A DNA stretch of 64,000 nucleotides from CAYMCO01 sp964388955. Its GTDB lineage: Bacteria > Chloroflexota > Anaerolineae > Anaerolineales > E44-bin32. This document shows positions 1 to 8,815 of this stretch, piece after piece; position 1 is the stretch's first letter, and every line of letters begins with the position of its first letter. The position numbers and the translations under genes were made by a program. The stretch lies in NCBI GenBank assembly GCA_964388955.1, contig CAYMCO010000032.1, forward strand, positions 1 to 64,000, given 5' to 3'. The notes below the pieces were generated by a model. That model ran no database searches, had not been told where the DNA came from, and saw nothing but the letters and a program-made list of their open reading frames with translations.

Positions 1-54
1 CACGATGGCCACTTTCACAAGCCCGTATTTACACCACTCAATGAGATACTACCC

Positions 55-252
55 GATGCCGGGCAGCAAGCCCGTTGTGTAGGGCGGTTTTGCCAGCCGC
101 CTATGACCCACGAAGGTGAGGATGCCGGGTAGCAAACCCGGCCTACAGGTAACCCGATAGGGTGGCGATGCCGGGTAGCAAGCCCGTTGTGTAGGGCGGC
201 TTTGCCAGCCGCCGAGGATGCCATAGAGTGATCATGCCGGGTAGCAAACCCG
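55..252. repeat. Four interspersed palindromic repeat units (REP-like)
   Basis: Four copies of a unit beginning ATGCCGGG(T/C)AGCAA start near 55, 121, 167 and 234. Copies 2 and 4 form the hairpin CCGGGT-AGCAA-ACCCGG followed by CCTAC. Copies 1 and 3 continue instead into a second palindrome; in copy 3 this is a perfect 7-bp stem GGCGGCT-TTGCC-AGCCGCC. The two unit types alternate. No reading frame is conserved across them. They resemble REP/BIME-type intergenic palindromes, but no family is assigned. Bases 1-54 and 253-404 show nothing else recognisable. Confidence 0.7.
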
Positions 253-404
253 GCCTACTGGCGGCCTTCAGCCCGAGTAACGGGCCAGTTTTCGAACATA
301 GCTGCCCCCTGAAATCGAACACACACCAGGCGACCTGTCCGCTTTACACCCGCGGTTCGCTCATGGTAGAATGCCATCGCTCGGGACGGAAGGGATACGC
401 GCCT

Positions 405-494
<90 letters not shown>

Positions 495-503
495 TGAGCC
501 CCT

Positions 504-594
504 GGGGAGGTGCCGGAGCGGCTGAACGGGGGCGCCTGCTAAGCGCTTGTAGGGGCAATAACCTCTACCGAGGGTTCGAATCCCTCCCTCCCCG
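504..594 (+). tRNA. tRNA-Ser (anticodon GCT)
   Basis: Class II tRNA of 91 nt. The acceptor GGGGAGG pairs with CCTCCCC, the anticodon loop CTGCTAA reads GCT (codons AGC/AGU), the variable arm is long and the T-loop is TTCGAAT. The discriminator is G and CCA is not encoded. It starts 14 nt after tRNA-Ser(TGA), so the two are probably cotranscribed. Confidence 0.95.
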
Positions 595-625
595 CCTGTA
601 ACCGGCCCAGCCGGGGACACAATTT

Positions 626-699
626 GCCCTCGTAGCTCAGTGGATCAGAGCACTTGCTTGCGGAGTAAGGGGTCGCAGGTTCGAATCCTGTCGAGGGCG
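626..699 (+). tRNA. tRNA-Arg (anticodon GCG)
   Basis: Cloverleaf of 74 nt. The acceptor GCCCTCG pairs with CGAGGGC, the D-arm is GCTC...GAGC, the anticodon stem CTTGC/GTAAG closes the loop TTGCGGA, and the T-arm is GCAGG-TTCGAAT-CCTGT. The loop gives anticodon GCG, reading CGC (and CGU by G-U wobble). Most bacteria use ACG, edited to ICG, for this codon box. G34 would make inosine editing unnecessary here. CCA is not encoded. A weak hairpin at 745-759 followed by a T-rich stretch could end the cluster; otherwise 700-941 shows nothing firm. Confidence 0.9.
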
Positions 700-941
700 C
701 CTGATAAGCATATTTCCATTCATGAGAAGCCCGCAGAATGGTCCGCCTCGTATCGAGGCCATCGCCTGGGGGCTTGTTTGTTTGCGGCTTCCGATCCGGA
801 ACAAGCCTTGTATACTGCGCTCCGCGAAATGAGGTAGCTGAGGGGTCGCAGCAGAAAATCACGCTGTTAAGGGGCTTGACGCCCCATTATGGCGACGGCA
901 AAGAATCCAGGACGATGTCGAAGATAAGTGGGCTGTAAATC

Positions 942-2534
942 ATGGGCCTGAAACGTCTAAGGACGCTCTACCCGCTTCTGTTCGCCCTCTATCCACCACT
1001 CGCCTTGCTTGCCAGCAACATGGCGGAAGTTCGCCTTCAGGATGGGCTGCGCTCGCTCGCGCTCAGCCTCGCGCTGGCTGCCCTGGTGCTCTTCATCACA
1101 CGCCGGGTCGTGAGACGTCCTTTGGCGGGCTCGCTGCTGACGGCCTTCTTCCTGCTGCTCTTCTTCTCCTATGGGCATCTCTATCAGGCCCTGGACGGCA
1201 TACAGGCCTTTGGAGAACCCCTCGCCCGCCATCGATACTTCCTGCCCGTTTGGCTGCTGCTCTTTGGATTCGGGACATGGGTTATCTTGCGACGAATCCG
1301 GGACCTTGAGGCCATCACAAGCGCCGCCGCCACCTTCGCGCTGATCGCCCTTTGTTTGCCCATCATCCAAATGGGTTTCTACTTCCTGCGCCAAAGCCTC
1401 GGTGGAACTCCCTCCCAGGAGGCACCATCCTTCCTGGAGACCCTCGAGCCGACGGCACCGGAGGAGAGACGCGATGTCTATTACATCGTGCTGGACGGGT
1501 ACGCTCGAGACGACTCCCTGAAGGAGGTCTTCGACTATGACAACTCCGAGTTCCTGGACGGTCTGCGAGCGTTGGGATTCTTCGTGGCGGAGTGCAGCCG
1601 AAGCAACTATGCGAAGACGCGCATCTCGCTGACTTCGACATTGAACATGGAATATCTGGACACCCTGGGTGTGACGGACAATCGGACGACCGGGCAGACG
1701 GCACGCTTGATCCGAGACAACCTGGTGCGCCAGGCGTTCGAAGAACTGGGGTATACGAGCGTCGCCTTCGAGACCAATTTCTACTGGACGGAGTGGGAGG
1801 ATGCCGACCTCTTCCTCTCCCGCAAGACTCCCGGCGTCGAGGTCGCGGCCCAGCATCTCGAGGAAGTCGTCCTCAACGACTTCGAGGTCCTGTTCCTCAA
1901 ATCCACCCTATTCCGCGCCTATTTCGACCTGTCGGGGACGCTGTTCGACAGGCTGTTCCCGGGCAGTGTGCTCACAACAACGGCGGTGACGCTGGCGAAC
2001 CAGCCGCGCATCGCCCACAATGAACGCACCATGTTCGTGCTGGACACCCTCCCCGAGCTGCCGAAGATCGATAAGCCGCTCTTCGTCTTCGCTCATATCG
2101 TCAGCCCCCATTGGCCGTATGTCTTCGATCACAAAGGTGACTTCGTCGCCGAGACGCCAAACGACAGCAAGCCGGCCTATGTCGAACAAGTGCGCTATCT
2201 GAACGACCGGCTGCTCCGCATCCTTCCGGAGATCATCGAAGGCTCCCGCCCTGCGCCCGTCATTGTCCTGCAAGGGGATCACGGCGCGCCCGGGACCGAG
2301 CGGGACCCGGACCGCATGAAGATCCTGAACGCATATTTCCTCCCCGGGGAAGGGGCTGCCGGTTTGTACCCGACGGTCACCCCGGTGAATTCCTTCCGGC
2401 TGATCTTCGACGCCTACTTCGGCGCAGATCTGGAGCTGCTGGAGGACGTCAGCTATCATTCCACCGCCGACGATTTCTTCGATTTTACCGTCTTCCCCGA
2501 TGACCGCCCCGGCTGTGGAGCTCCGGGACCTTAA
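942..2534 (+). CDS. Membrane-anchored sulfatase/alkaline-phosphatase superfamily hydrolase
   Basis: 530 residues. The N-terminal 160 or so residues hold about five hydrophobic segments. The rest is an alkaline-phosphatase-fold domain with the order of signatures seen in sulfatase-like and LTA-synthase-like enzymes: VYYIVLDGYAR (first metal Asp), then KTRISLTSTLN carrying the likely Thr/Ser nucleophile, HIVSPHWPY, and QGDHG near the end for the second metal site. The catalytic domain probably lies outside the membrane and would hydrolyse or transfer a phosphoester or sulfoester; the substrate cannot be read from sequence. There is no Cys/Ser-x-Pro-x-Arg sulfatase signature, so a phosphotransferase or phosphohydrolase is as likely as a sulfatase. 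The gene is monocistronic and convergent with the M23 peptidases downstream. Confidence 0.7.
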   Translation: MGLKRLRTLYPLLFALYPPLALLASNMAEVRLQDGLRSLALSLALAALVLFITRRVVRRPLAGSLLTAFFLLLFFSYGHLYQALDGIQAFGEPLARHRYFLPVWLLLFGFGTWVILRRIRDLEAITSAAATFALIALCLPIIQMGFYFLRQSLGGTPSQEAPSFLETLEPTAPEERRDVYYIVLDGYARDDSLKEVFDYDNSEFLDGLRALGFFVAECSRSNYAKTRISLTSTLNMEYLDTLGVTDNRTTGQTARLIRDNLVRQAFEELGYTSVAFETNFYWTEWEDADLFLSRKTPGVEVAAQHLEEVVLNDFEVLFLKSTLFRAYFDLSGTLFDRLFPGSVLTTTAVTLANQPRIAHNERTMFVLDTLPELPKIDKPLFVFAHIVSPHWPYVFDHKGDFVAETPNDSKPAYVEQVRYLNDRLLRILPEIIEGSRPAPVIVLQGDHGAPGTERDPDRMKILNAYFLPGEGAAGLYPTVTPVNSFRLIFDAYFGADLELLEDVSYHSTADDFFDFTVFPDDRPGCGAPGP

Positions 2535-2769
2535 CCTGCGACGACACAGGTCGATGGCTGCACCATTCACTTTGGATGGGGCGCACCCAGATTCATCTTG
2601 GCGCGACCCTCCCGGAGGCGCCGTATCCAGCGCCCGGACGGAGGAGATGGATATTCCACACGAGGCGATATCCTCGTATCTCCCGCCGGCGGACCACCCA
2701 TGTGAACTGCATCACCGGTGATCCGACCCGCTGGTCTCCGGGATTCATGTTGGGGCGCAAATGCTGTGT

Positions 2770-3936
2770 CTAGGGCAGGAAGTTGATGGGGTTCACCTTG
2801 CCCCATCGATCGCTCATCATCTCGAAGTGCAGATGCGGTCCGGTGCTGTTGCCTGACACCCCCATGGCGCCGATCAGGTTCCCCTGATACACCGCTTGGC
2901 CGCACCCCGCGCTGATAGAGCTCATGTGCGCATACAGGGTCTGCCAGCCATTGCCGTGGTCGACGACCACGACATAGCCGTAGCCCCAGTCGTTCCAGCC
3001 AGAGTAGACGACCACGCCTGTGTCGGAGGCGTAGATGGGCATGCCGATCGTCCCGCCGATGTCGATCGCGGGATGGTAGTCCGGATCGAAGGTGAAGCCG
3101 GAAATGTAGGTGGAGGCTGTGGGCCATACGAACGTGCCGGTCCCGATCGGCCCATCATATACCGAACCACAGTATCCGGGGCCGAGGATGCTGGCCGCCG
3201 CAGGGTTGTCTCGTGTGATGCGCGGGTTGCGCCAGCTCGGTGCCTCCCTGCGGCCGCCGGGGATCACCAACGCCGTGCCCGGTTCGATACCGGGATCTTC
3301 CGGGTCGATGAGCGGGTCGAGTTCGTTTCCGGGCCAATCAATGATGTCTTGCACGTCGACTTTATAGAATTCCGCCACGCCGTTCAGGCCCTCGCCTGCG
3401 CTCCAGGTGTGCAGCGCCCCATCGACGGGAAGGATGTTGAGCTCCTGCCCGGGGCTGAGGAAGTGCGGATCGCCCGCCAACGTCTCCCAGTTGCCCCACA
3501 AGATCGTCTCCGGCTTCAGCCCGAAGCGCTCGGCGATCCCGAACAGCGTGTCCCCTTTCTTTACCACGTACTTCTTGATCGTGAGCCGCGGGCGAGAGGG
3601 GACAACAGTGTGTCCATCCGCCAAGCGAATAACTCCGCTTACGAAAGCGGCTGGCTGGGAGAAGGCGGGCAGATCCTGGACGGTCAAGGAGTGGGACGGG
3701 GTTGGAGTGGAGGCGGGCTGACCGGAGGCGCCGGCTGCGGATCCAGATGCGGCGCCGGCCACGGTGTCCGGCAGGCGCCCCAAGCCCATTTTCGCCGCCC
3801 AGATCCCCAAGCCCACCACCACCAGGACCGCCACATGGCTGATCAGGCGCCGGGAGGCGGCGCGGGACACGCCGCGGCTGCCGCCCTGGACGAAATGCTT
3901 GACTTTCTCTGCGGCTGACCGCAATCTTTCAACCAC
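2770..3936 (-). CDS. LysM-M23 peptidase (membrane-anchored cell-wall hydrolase)
   Basis: 388 residues from a GTG start at 3936. The frame stays open to a TTG at 4008, but GTG has a GAGAG element upstream and better matches the short N-terminus of the paralogue. One membrane segment (about 33-50) and a low-complexity Ala/Ser/Thr/Pro linker precede a LysM (about 122-170, with GDTLFGIAERFGL) and a second, degenerate LysM-like unit (about 176-226). The C-terminal M23 domain has the zinc motifs HPAID (H288, D292) and HLH (368-370) plus LYAH. Predicted role: peptidoglycan endopeptidase acting outside the membrane. It lies directly downstream of a paralogue at 4049-5119, probably cotranscribed with it and with rho. 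The 235 bases beyond the stop (2535-2769), between convergent genes, hold no clear terminator. Confidence 0.85.
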   Translation of the reverse strand: MVERLRSAAEKVKHFVQGGSRGVSRAASRRLISHVAVLVVVGLGIWAAKMGLGRLPDTVAGAASGSAAGASGQPASTPTPSHSLTVQDLPAFSQPAAFVSGVIRLADGHTVVPSRPRLTIKKYVVKKGDTLFGIAERFGLKPETILWGNWETLAGDPHFLSPGQELNILPVDGALHTWSAGEGLNGVAEFYKVDVQDIIDWPGNELDPLIDPEDPGIEPGTALVIPGGRREAPSWRNPRITRDNPAAASILGPGYCGSVYDGPIGTGTFVWPTASTYISGFTFDPDYHPAIDIGGTIGMPIYASDTGVVVYSGWNDWGYGYVVVVDHGNGWQTLYAHMSSISAGCGQAVYQGNLIGAMGVSGNSTGPHLHFEMMSDRWGKVNPINFLP

Positions 3937-4048
3937 TGTGCCGCTCTCTCGCGCGTTCGATTCAGGTCCCGGCCCGCGGGGTCGCAGGGCCACAGCACAT
4001 ATTATCAACCGCCGGGCGAGGCGTCAATGGACGTGTTATGTTGACAAA

Positions 4049-5119
4049 TCAGGGGAGCACAAACCAGGGGTTGATGAACCCCCCCTGGTTGCGCGTTTCG
4101 AAATGCAGATGCGCACCGGTGGAGTTTCCGGTGGAACCGGCCGCCCCGATGGTTCCCCCCTGCTGTACACTGCCCCCGCAGCCCACCCTGACCGCTGAAA
4201 GATGCGCGTACAGGGTCTGCCAGCCGTTGCCGTGGTCGATGACGACCGTATTGCCGTAGCCGCCGTTGGCCCAACCGGCAAAGACGACCACGCCGCTGTC
4301 CGCCGCCCAAACCGCCTCCCCCTCCACGGCGGCGATGTCGATCGCCAGGTGGCCCGACCAGTAGTCGTTTCCCGACAAGCTGTGAGACTTGACCGGCCAG
4401 ATGAAGCCGCCTGTGCCCACCGCCCCGGAATATTCGCCGGAGCAAGCTCCCGGGCCGATGGCCGCCCCGGTGCCCGTGTTGCCGCGCGCGATGGTGGGCA
4501 CAAGCCACTGGCGGAATTCCCGCTTCCCACCGGGGATGATCAACCAAGTCCCGTCGGCGATCTCAGGCTCGAGCGGATTCAGGTTGTTTCCCGGCCAATC
4601 CAATATTTCCTCGGCATCCGCCTTGAAAGTATCCGCCACCCGCCGTATCGAATCTCCCTCGTGCCATTGATAGTAAACACCATCGACGGGGAGGATATTC
4701 AATTCCTGGCCGGGGCGCAGCAAATGGGGGTCATCATTCAACACCTCGTAGTTCCCCCACAGGATGGTCTCGGGTTTGAGGTTGAACTTCTGCGCCACCC
4801 CGAATACGGAGTCGCCTGCCTGCACCGTGTAGTGACGCACCCCCATGGTGGGGCGGTTCGGGATCAGGGTCTGCACATCCGCGCGGCGCACCAAGGCAGA
4901 GGTTTCGGGATTGCCTTGAAAGGGAGGCAGCACGATGGGTTGGTCATCTTCCACTATCGCTGTGGGAGCCGGACTTGGAGACGCTTGCGCGGCCATGGCG
5001 CTGTGGATATTCAGCCATGTCGCCCATGCCGCGCCCAGGAAGGCCGCTGCGCTGAGCATCAGCCAAGGCAAATAGCGGATCCACCGCCTTTGGCGCGACG
5101 CCGGGGTGGCAATTCGCAT
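4049..5119 (-). CDS. LysM-M23 peptidase, tandem paralogue
   Basis: 356 residues with the same architecture as the downstream gene: short basic N-terminus, one membrane segment (about 16-36), Pro/Ser linker, LysM (about 97-145, AGDSVFGVAQKF), a second LysM-like unit containing ILDWPGN, and M23. The zinc ligands are present (HLAID with H257 and D261; HLH at 337-339; LYAH). The two proteins share phrases such as KPETILWGN and ELNILPVDG, so this is a recent tandem duplication. The start lies 1 base after the rho stop, which argues for coupling to rho. Predicted substrate is peptidoglycan cross-links. Confidence 0.87.
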   Translation of the reverse strand: MRIATPASRQRRWIRYLPWLMLSAAAFLGAAWATWLNIHSAMAAQASPSPAPTAIVEDDQPIVLPPFQGNPETSALVRRADVQTLIPNRPTMGVRHYTVQAGDSVFGVAQKFNLKPETILWGNYEVLNDDPHLLRPGQELNILPVDGVYYQWHEGDSIRRVADTFKADAEEILDWPGNNLNPLEPEIADGTWLIIPGGKREFRQWLVPTIARGNTGTGAAIGPGACSGEYSGAVGTGGFIWPVKSHSLSGNDYWSGHLAIDIAAVEGEAVWAADSGVVVFAGWANGGYGNTVVIDHGNGWQTLYAHLSAVRVGCGGSVQQGGTIGAAGSTGNSTGAHLHFETRNQGGFINPWFVLP

Positions 5120-5120
5120 A

Positions 5121-6401
5121 TCACGGTTCCTGCTCGGTGAGCGTCTCCAGGAACTCCTGATTGCTCTCCGTGCGGGTCAAGCGCTGGATGATGGCCTCCG
5201 TGGCGTTGGCCGAATCCATGCCGGCCCCATTCGGCGGTGACTGCACCATCTGGGAGAACATGCGCCGCAGAAGCCACACGCGCTGGGTGATATCGGGACC
5301 GAGCAGCAATTCCTCCCGGCGTGTCGAAGATCGGTCGATGTCGAAAGCGGGGAAGACCCGCCGTTCCTGCAGCTTTCTGGACAGGTGCAGTTCCATATTG
5401 CCCGTGCCCTTGAATTCCTCGTAAACCACGTCGTCCATGCGCGAGCCGGTGTCCACCAGGCAGGTCGCGATGATCGTCAATGAGCCGCCTTCCTCGATGT
5501 TGCGCGCCGCTCCGTAGAAGCGTTTCGGCGGATAGAGGGCCGCCGGGTCCAGCCCTCCGGACAACGTCCGGCCGGAGGGGGTCACCATCAGGTTATAGGC
5601 GCGAGACAGGCGGGTGATCGAGTCCGTCAGTATCACCACGTCCCTCCCCAGCTCGACCAGCCGCTTGGCGCGCTCGAGGGCCATTTCGGAGACGCGGACA
5701 TGGGATTGCACCGGCTCGTCGAAGGTGGCAGAGATCACCTCGGCATCCACCGAGCGATCCATGTCCGTCACTTCCTCCGGCCGCTCGCCGATGAGCGTTA
5801 CCATAAGGTGAACATCGGGGTAGTTCGTCGAAATGGCGTTGGCAATCTGCTTCAGCACGGTGGTTTTGCCCGCTTTCGGAGGCGAGACGATCAAGCCGCG
5901 CTGCCCTTTCCCGATGGGCGCGATCAGATTCAGCAACCGGGTGGCCACAGTGAAGCGATCGGTCTCCAAGTTGAAACGCTCATCGGGAAAGATCGGCGTC
6001 AAGCTCTCGAAGCGCGGCCGGTTAAGCGTCTCTTCCGGGTCTCGGCCATTGATCGACTCGACCCGCAGCAACCCGAAATACTTTTCAGAATCTTTCGGGG
6101 GCCGAATCTGCCCGATCACCATGTCTCCGGTCCGCAGGTCAAAGCGGCGGATCTGGGATTGCGACACGTAGATGTCGTTTGGACCCGGAAGATAGTGTTC
6201 CGCACGCAGAAAACCCATGCCCTCGTTCATGATCTCAAGCACGCCGCCGCGGAGCTCTAACCCCTTGCGCTCCGCCTCGATCTGCATGATGCGCAGGATG
6301 AGATCCTCTTTCTTCATGCGGTTGGCGCTCGGAATTTCCATATCCTTTGACAGCCGGCGAAGCTCGCCCAACGTCATGGATTCCAATTGCGCGATATTCA
6401 T
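5121..6401 (-). CDS. rho: Transcription termination factor Rho
   Basis: 426 residues from the ATG at 6401, chosen over an in-frame TTG at 6416 because GGAG sits 9 nt upstream of the ATG. The order is a Rho N-terminal domain (LESMTLGELRRLSK), an RNA-binding cold-shock-like domain around GFLRAEHYLPGPNDIYVS, and the RecA-like ATPase core. The core contains PPKAGKTT (Walker A), VVILTDSITR (Walker B/Q-loop region) and TIIATCLVDTG. The hexameric RNA-DNA helicase releases RNA polymerase from C-rich, unstructured transcripts. Length is normal for the family. The gene sits upstream of the two M23 peptidases. The 250 bases before it (6402-6651) contain no recognised gene. Confidence 0.97.
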   Translation of the reverse strand: MNIAQLESMTLGELRRLSKDMEIPSANRMKKEDLILRIMQIEAERKGLELRGGVLEIMNEGMGFLRAEHYLPGPNDIYVSQSQIRRFDLRTGDMVIGQIRPPKDSEKYFGLLRVESINGRDPEETLNRPRFESLTPIFPDERFNLETDRFTVATRLLNLIAPIGKGQRGLIVSPPKAGKTTVLKQIANAISTNYPDVHLMVTLIGERPEEVTDMDRSVDAEVISATFDEPVQSHVRVSEMALERAKRLVELGRDVVILTDSITRLSRAYNLMVTPSGRTLSGGLDPAALYPPKRFYGAARNIEEGGSLTIIATCLVDTGSRMDDVVYEEFKGTGNMELHLSRKLQERRVFPAFDIDRSSTRREELLLGPDITQRVWLLRRMFSQMVQSPPNGAGMDSANATEAIIQRLTRTESNQEFLETLTEQEP

Positions 6402-6651
6402 TGTAGAAGACTCCAATAGCAGGAAAACCGTGCCGAAGACGTCCTTTATGCCGCCCTCAGGGGCTTTGTTACAGAAGGTTGATTTGCGACAGACCCACTA
6501 CGGCCCGCTGAGGGCAAAGTGATGGACAGTTCTTTTTCTATTCGGGGGGGAATACCCAATGATCTGCTGCGACCAAATCGACTGGATTATAGCATTATCG
6601 ATGAGCCGGTGCAAGATGAATTTCCTTCCCCTCTGGTGGCGCCGGAAGCGG

Positions 6652-7581
6652 TCAGGCCCCCTCCGGACGAGTATCCTCTTGCCCCTCCGCTGATGCTTCG
6701 CGTGCCTCCAGAAGCGCACTTCCCAGGGCATACAGGCCGTATTGGCTGATCAGGAACCAGAGCGCCACAATCCCCCAGACCCAGGCCAGCAACCCGATGG
6801 AACGTAAGATGGCTGGCTTGGATGCTTCGAACCCTTGGGAGAGATCGTCGAAGTAGGCCGCCTGTCTACGGAGCGATGTCGATGCATCCGTCAGGCTATC
6901 GACCAAGTCTCCCATGTCCTCCCCCAGGGAATTCAACTCCTCATCCATGAGGTTCAGATCTTCGGAGAATTCGCGAATCTGCCCGCCCAGACTGGCAAAA
7001 TCTGCTGGCAGCGGGGCCAGACTGTCGGCGGTTTGCGCCAAGCCATCCGCCAGCGAATCCTCGGAGCTGTAATCCAGCCCGCTGAACGGGAGCAGCACGG
7101 AAAGCGCCCGCAGAAAGGAATCGATCGCTTTGGCGCCCGCCTGCGCCCCCACGATCGCCTGCCGTGTCTCGATGATCGTCGCAGGCGCCTGATCCTCTAG
7201 GAGGTTGGCCGTCCCCTCAAGAATAGGGGCTGACTCCTGCAGGGAAACCTGTACTCTGGTCACGACGGTGGCGGACTGGCGCAGGCCGGCCGCCGCTCCC
7301 CCAAGCGAATCGGACGCAAGGAAGAGGATTTCAGCACCAGCCCGGGCCTGTGAGATGACGACACCGAGCGCCCGATCCGCGGCCCCAATCCCTTTGGCGG
7401 CCAAGAGCGGCGTGACGAGCAGGGCAATCAGACCGCCCAGCATGCCCACAGCGCCCGCTGTGCGGACAACCCTAGCCATCAGCCGTGAACCGGCTGCAGG
7501 CCGCAGGCGCTTTCGCGGCCGGTGGCCCTCGGGCTCGGGAGGCGCTGGCTGTTCGTCGGGGACCATTTCGCGCTGCGACAT
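6652..7581 (-). CDS. Conserved-type membrane protein of unknown function
   Basis: 309 residues. A charged, Pro-rich N-terminus (1-35) leads to a hydrophobic segment (about 37-62). A long helical region rich in Ala/Ser/Leu/Gln/Asp follows (about 70-265), with heptad-like stretches such as LMDEELNSLGEDMGDLVDSL. A second hydrophobic segment (about 268-292) and an acidic tail end the protein. The layout of two helices bracketing a large extracytoplasmic helical domain recalls methyl-accepting or phage-infection-type surface proteins, but no family signature was recognised. The gene begins 3 bases after the glpX stop, so the two are cotranscribed; no functional link is evident. Confidence 0.7.
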   Translation of the reverse strand: MSQREMVPDEQPAPPEPEGHRPRKRLRPAAGSRLMARVVRTAGAVGMLGGLIALLVTPLLAAKGIGAADRALGVVISQARAGAEILFLASDSLGGAAAGLRQSATVVTRVQVSLQESAPILEGTANLLEDQAPATIIETRQAIVGAQAGAKAIDSFLRALSVLLPFSGLDYSSEDSLADGLAQTADSLAPLPADFASLGGQIREFSEDLNLMDEELNSLGEDMGDLVDSLTDASTSLRRQAAYFDDLSQGFEASKPAILRSIGLLAWVWGIVALWFLISQYGLYALGSALLEAREASAEGQEDTRPEGA

Positions 7582-7584
7582 CCC

Positions 7585-8583
7585 CTAGCCGATGCGATCG
7601 TACTGGATTTCGCTGAAGGCCATCAGCTTATCCCATCGGTGGGTGCCAATGATCTCCCGCACGGTCCCCGTCTTGCTGCGCATCACCAGACTGTGGGTCG
7701 TGCACCCTGTGCCTGTATATTGCACCCCCTCCACCAATTCACCATCCGTGATGCCCGTGAGGGCGAAGAAGATCTCCTCGCCGCTGCACAGATCGTCTGT
7801 GGTCAGCACGCCATCCAGGTCGTAACTCATCCGGCGCGCCTGCTCGGCCTCCTTCGGATTGCGGGGATGCAGCTTCCCCAAGATCTGACCGCCCATACAC
7901 TTCAGAGCGGCAGCCGCAAGCACCCCCTCGGGGGTGCCCCCGATACCAATCAAGATATCGATGCCCGATTCAGGCCGACAGGCCATCATGGCCCCCGAGA
8001 CATCACCATCGGTTATGAAGCGGATGCGCGCCCCCGCCTCTCTGATCTGGCGGGCGAATCCCTCGTGTCTGGGGCGATCAAGCATGACGACAGTGAGGTC
8101 ATCAACGTCATAGCCCTTCGCTTCCGCGACGGCCTTGAGATTGTCGGCGATGGGAGCGTCGATGTCGATCCTGCCTTTGGCCTCCGGCCCGACAGCGATC
8201 TTGTTCATATAAACCAGCGGGCCCGGGTTGAACATGGCCCCCCGCTCCGCCAAGGCCACCGTGGAGATGGAATTCGTGCGGCCATAGGCCAGCAATCGTG
8301 TCCCATCGACCGGGTCGACGGCGATATCCACCTGCGGCCCTTTGCCGGTGCCGAGCTTCTCCCCGTTGTACAGCATGGGGGCCTTATCCTTCTCGCCCTC
8401 CCCGATGACGACAATCCCGTCGATATCCACGCGGCTCAACATGGTTCGCATGGCATCCACTGCGGCCTGATCGCCCGCCTCCTTATCCCCCTTTCCCATA
8501 TACCGTCCTGCCGCCATGGCAGCGGCTTCCGTGACGCGCACCAACTCAAGGGCTAGATTCCTGGTTGGATGTTCATCCATCAT
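7585..8583 (-). CDS. glpX: Fructose-1,6-bisphosphatase class II (GlpX)
   Basis: 332 residues, normal for the family. It carries GEGEKDKAPMLYNGE and the lithium-sensitive phosphatase signature DPVDGT with its metal-binding acidic residues. Further along are DRPRHEG, DGDVSGA and the glycine-rich IGIGGTPEGVLAAAA typical of GlpX. It hydrolyses fructose 1,6-bisphosphate to fructose 6-phosphate in the cytoplasm (gluconeogenesis, possibly also sedoheptulose bisphosphate). Two adjacent Met codons could serve as start. The following membrane protein starts 3 bases beyond the stop. Confidence 0.95.
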   Translation of the reverse strand: MMDEHPTRNLALELVRVTEAAAMAAGRYMGKGDKEAGDQAAVDAMRTMLSRVDIDGIVVIGEGEKDKAPMLYNGEKLGTGKGPQVDIAVDPVDGTRLLAYGRTNSISTVALAERGAMFNPGPLVYMNKIAVGPEAKGRIDIDAPIADNLKAVAEAKGYDVDDLTVVMLDRPRHEGFARQIREAGARIRFITDGDVSGAMMACRPESGIDILIGIGGTPEGVLAAAALKCMGGQILGKLHPRNPKEAEQARRMSYDLDGVLTTDDLCSGEEIFFALTGITDGELVEGVQYTGTGCTTHSLVMRSKTGTVREIIGTHRWDKLMAFSEIQYDRIG

Positions 8584-8815
8584 TGCGGCCTATTCCTCCC
8601 CTTCAATGGAATGATCCGATGTGGAATGGCACTGATTCGCGCTGGTAATCCTAGCGGTATCTGCAATTATCCTCCGCATAGCCGGGAAACGCCAGTTCCT
8701 CATCCTCCCTTTCATCCCCGGGCAGCCGCTGCCCGCTCCCGCGAATGTCCCGCAGAGGAATGTCACACGCCAGGCAGGGCGAATAGAATTGACGGCGGGC
8801 CGGCGGCTGCGATTC

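Noticed and set aside
1..260. CRISPR array
   Set aside because: The repeat units are palindromic, of two types and irregularly spaced, with no equal-length unique spacers and no cas genes nearby.
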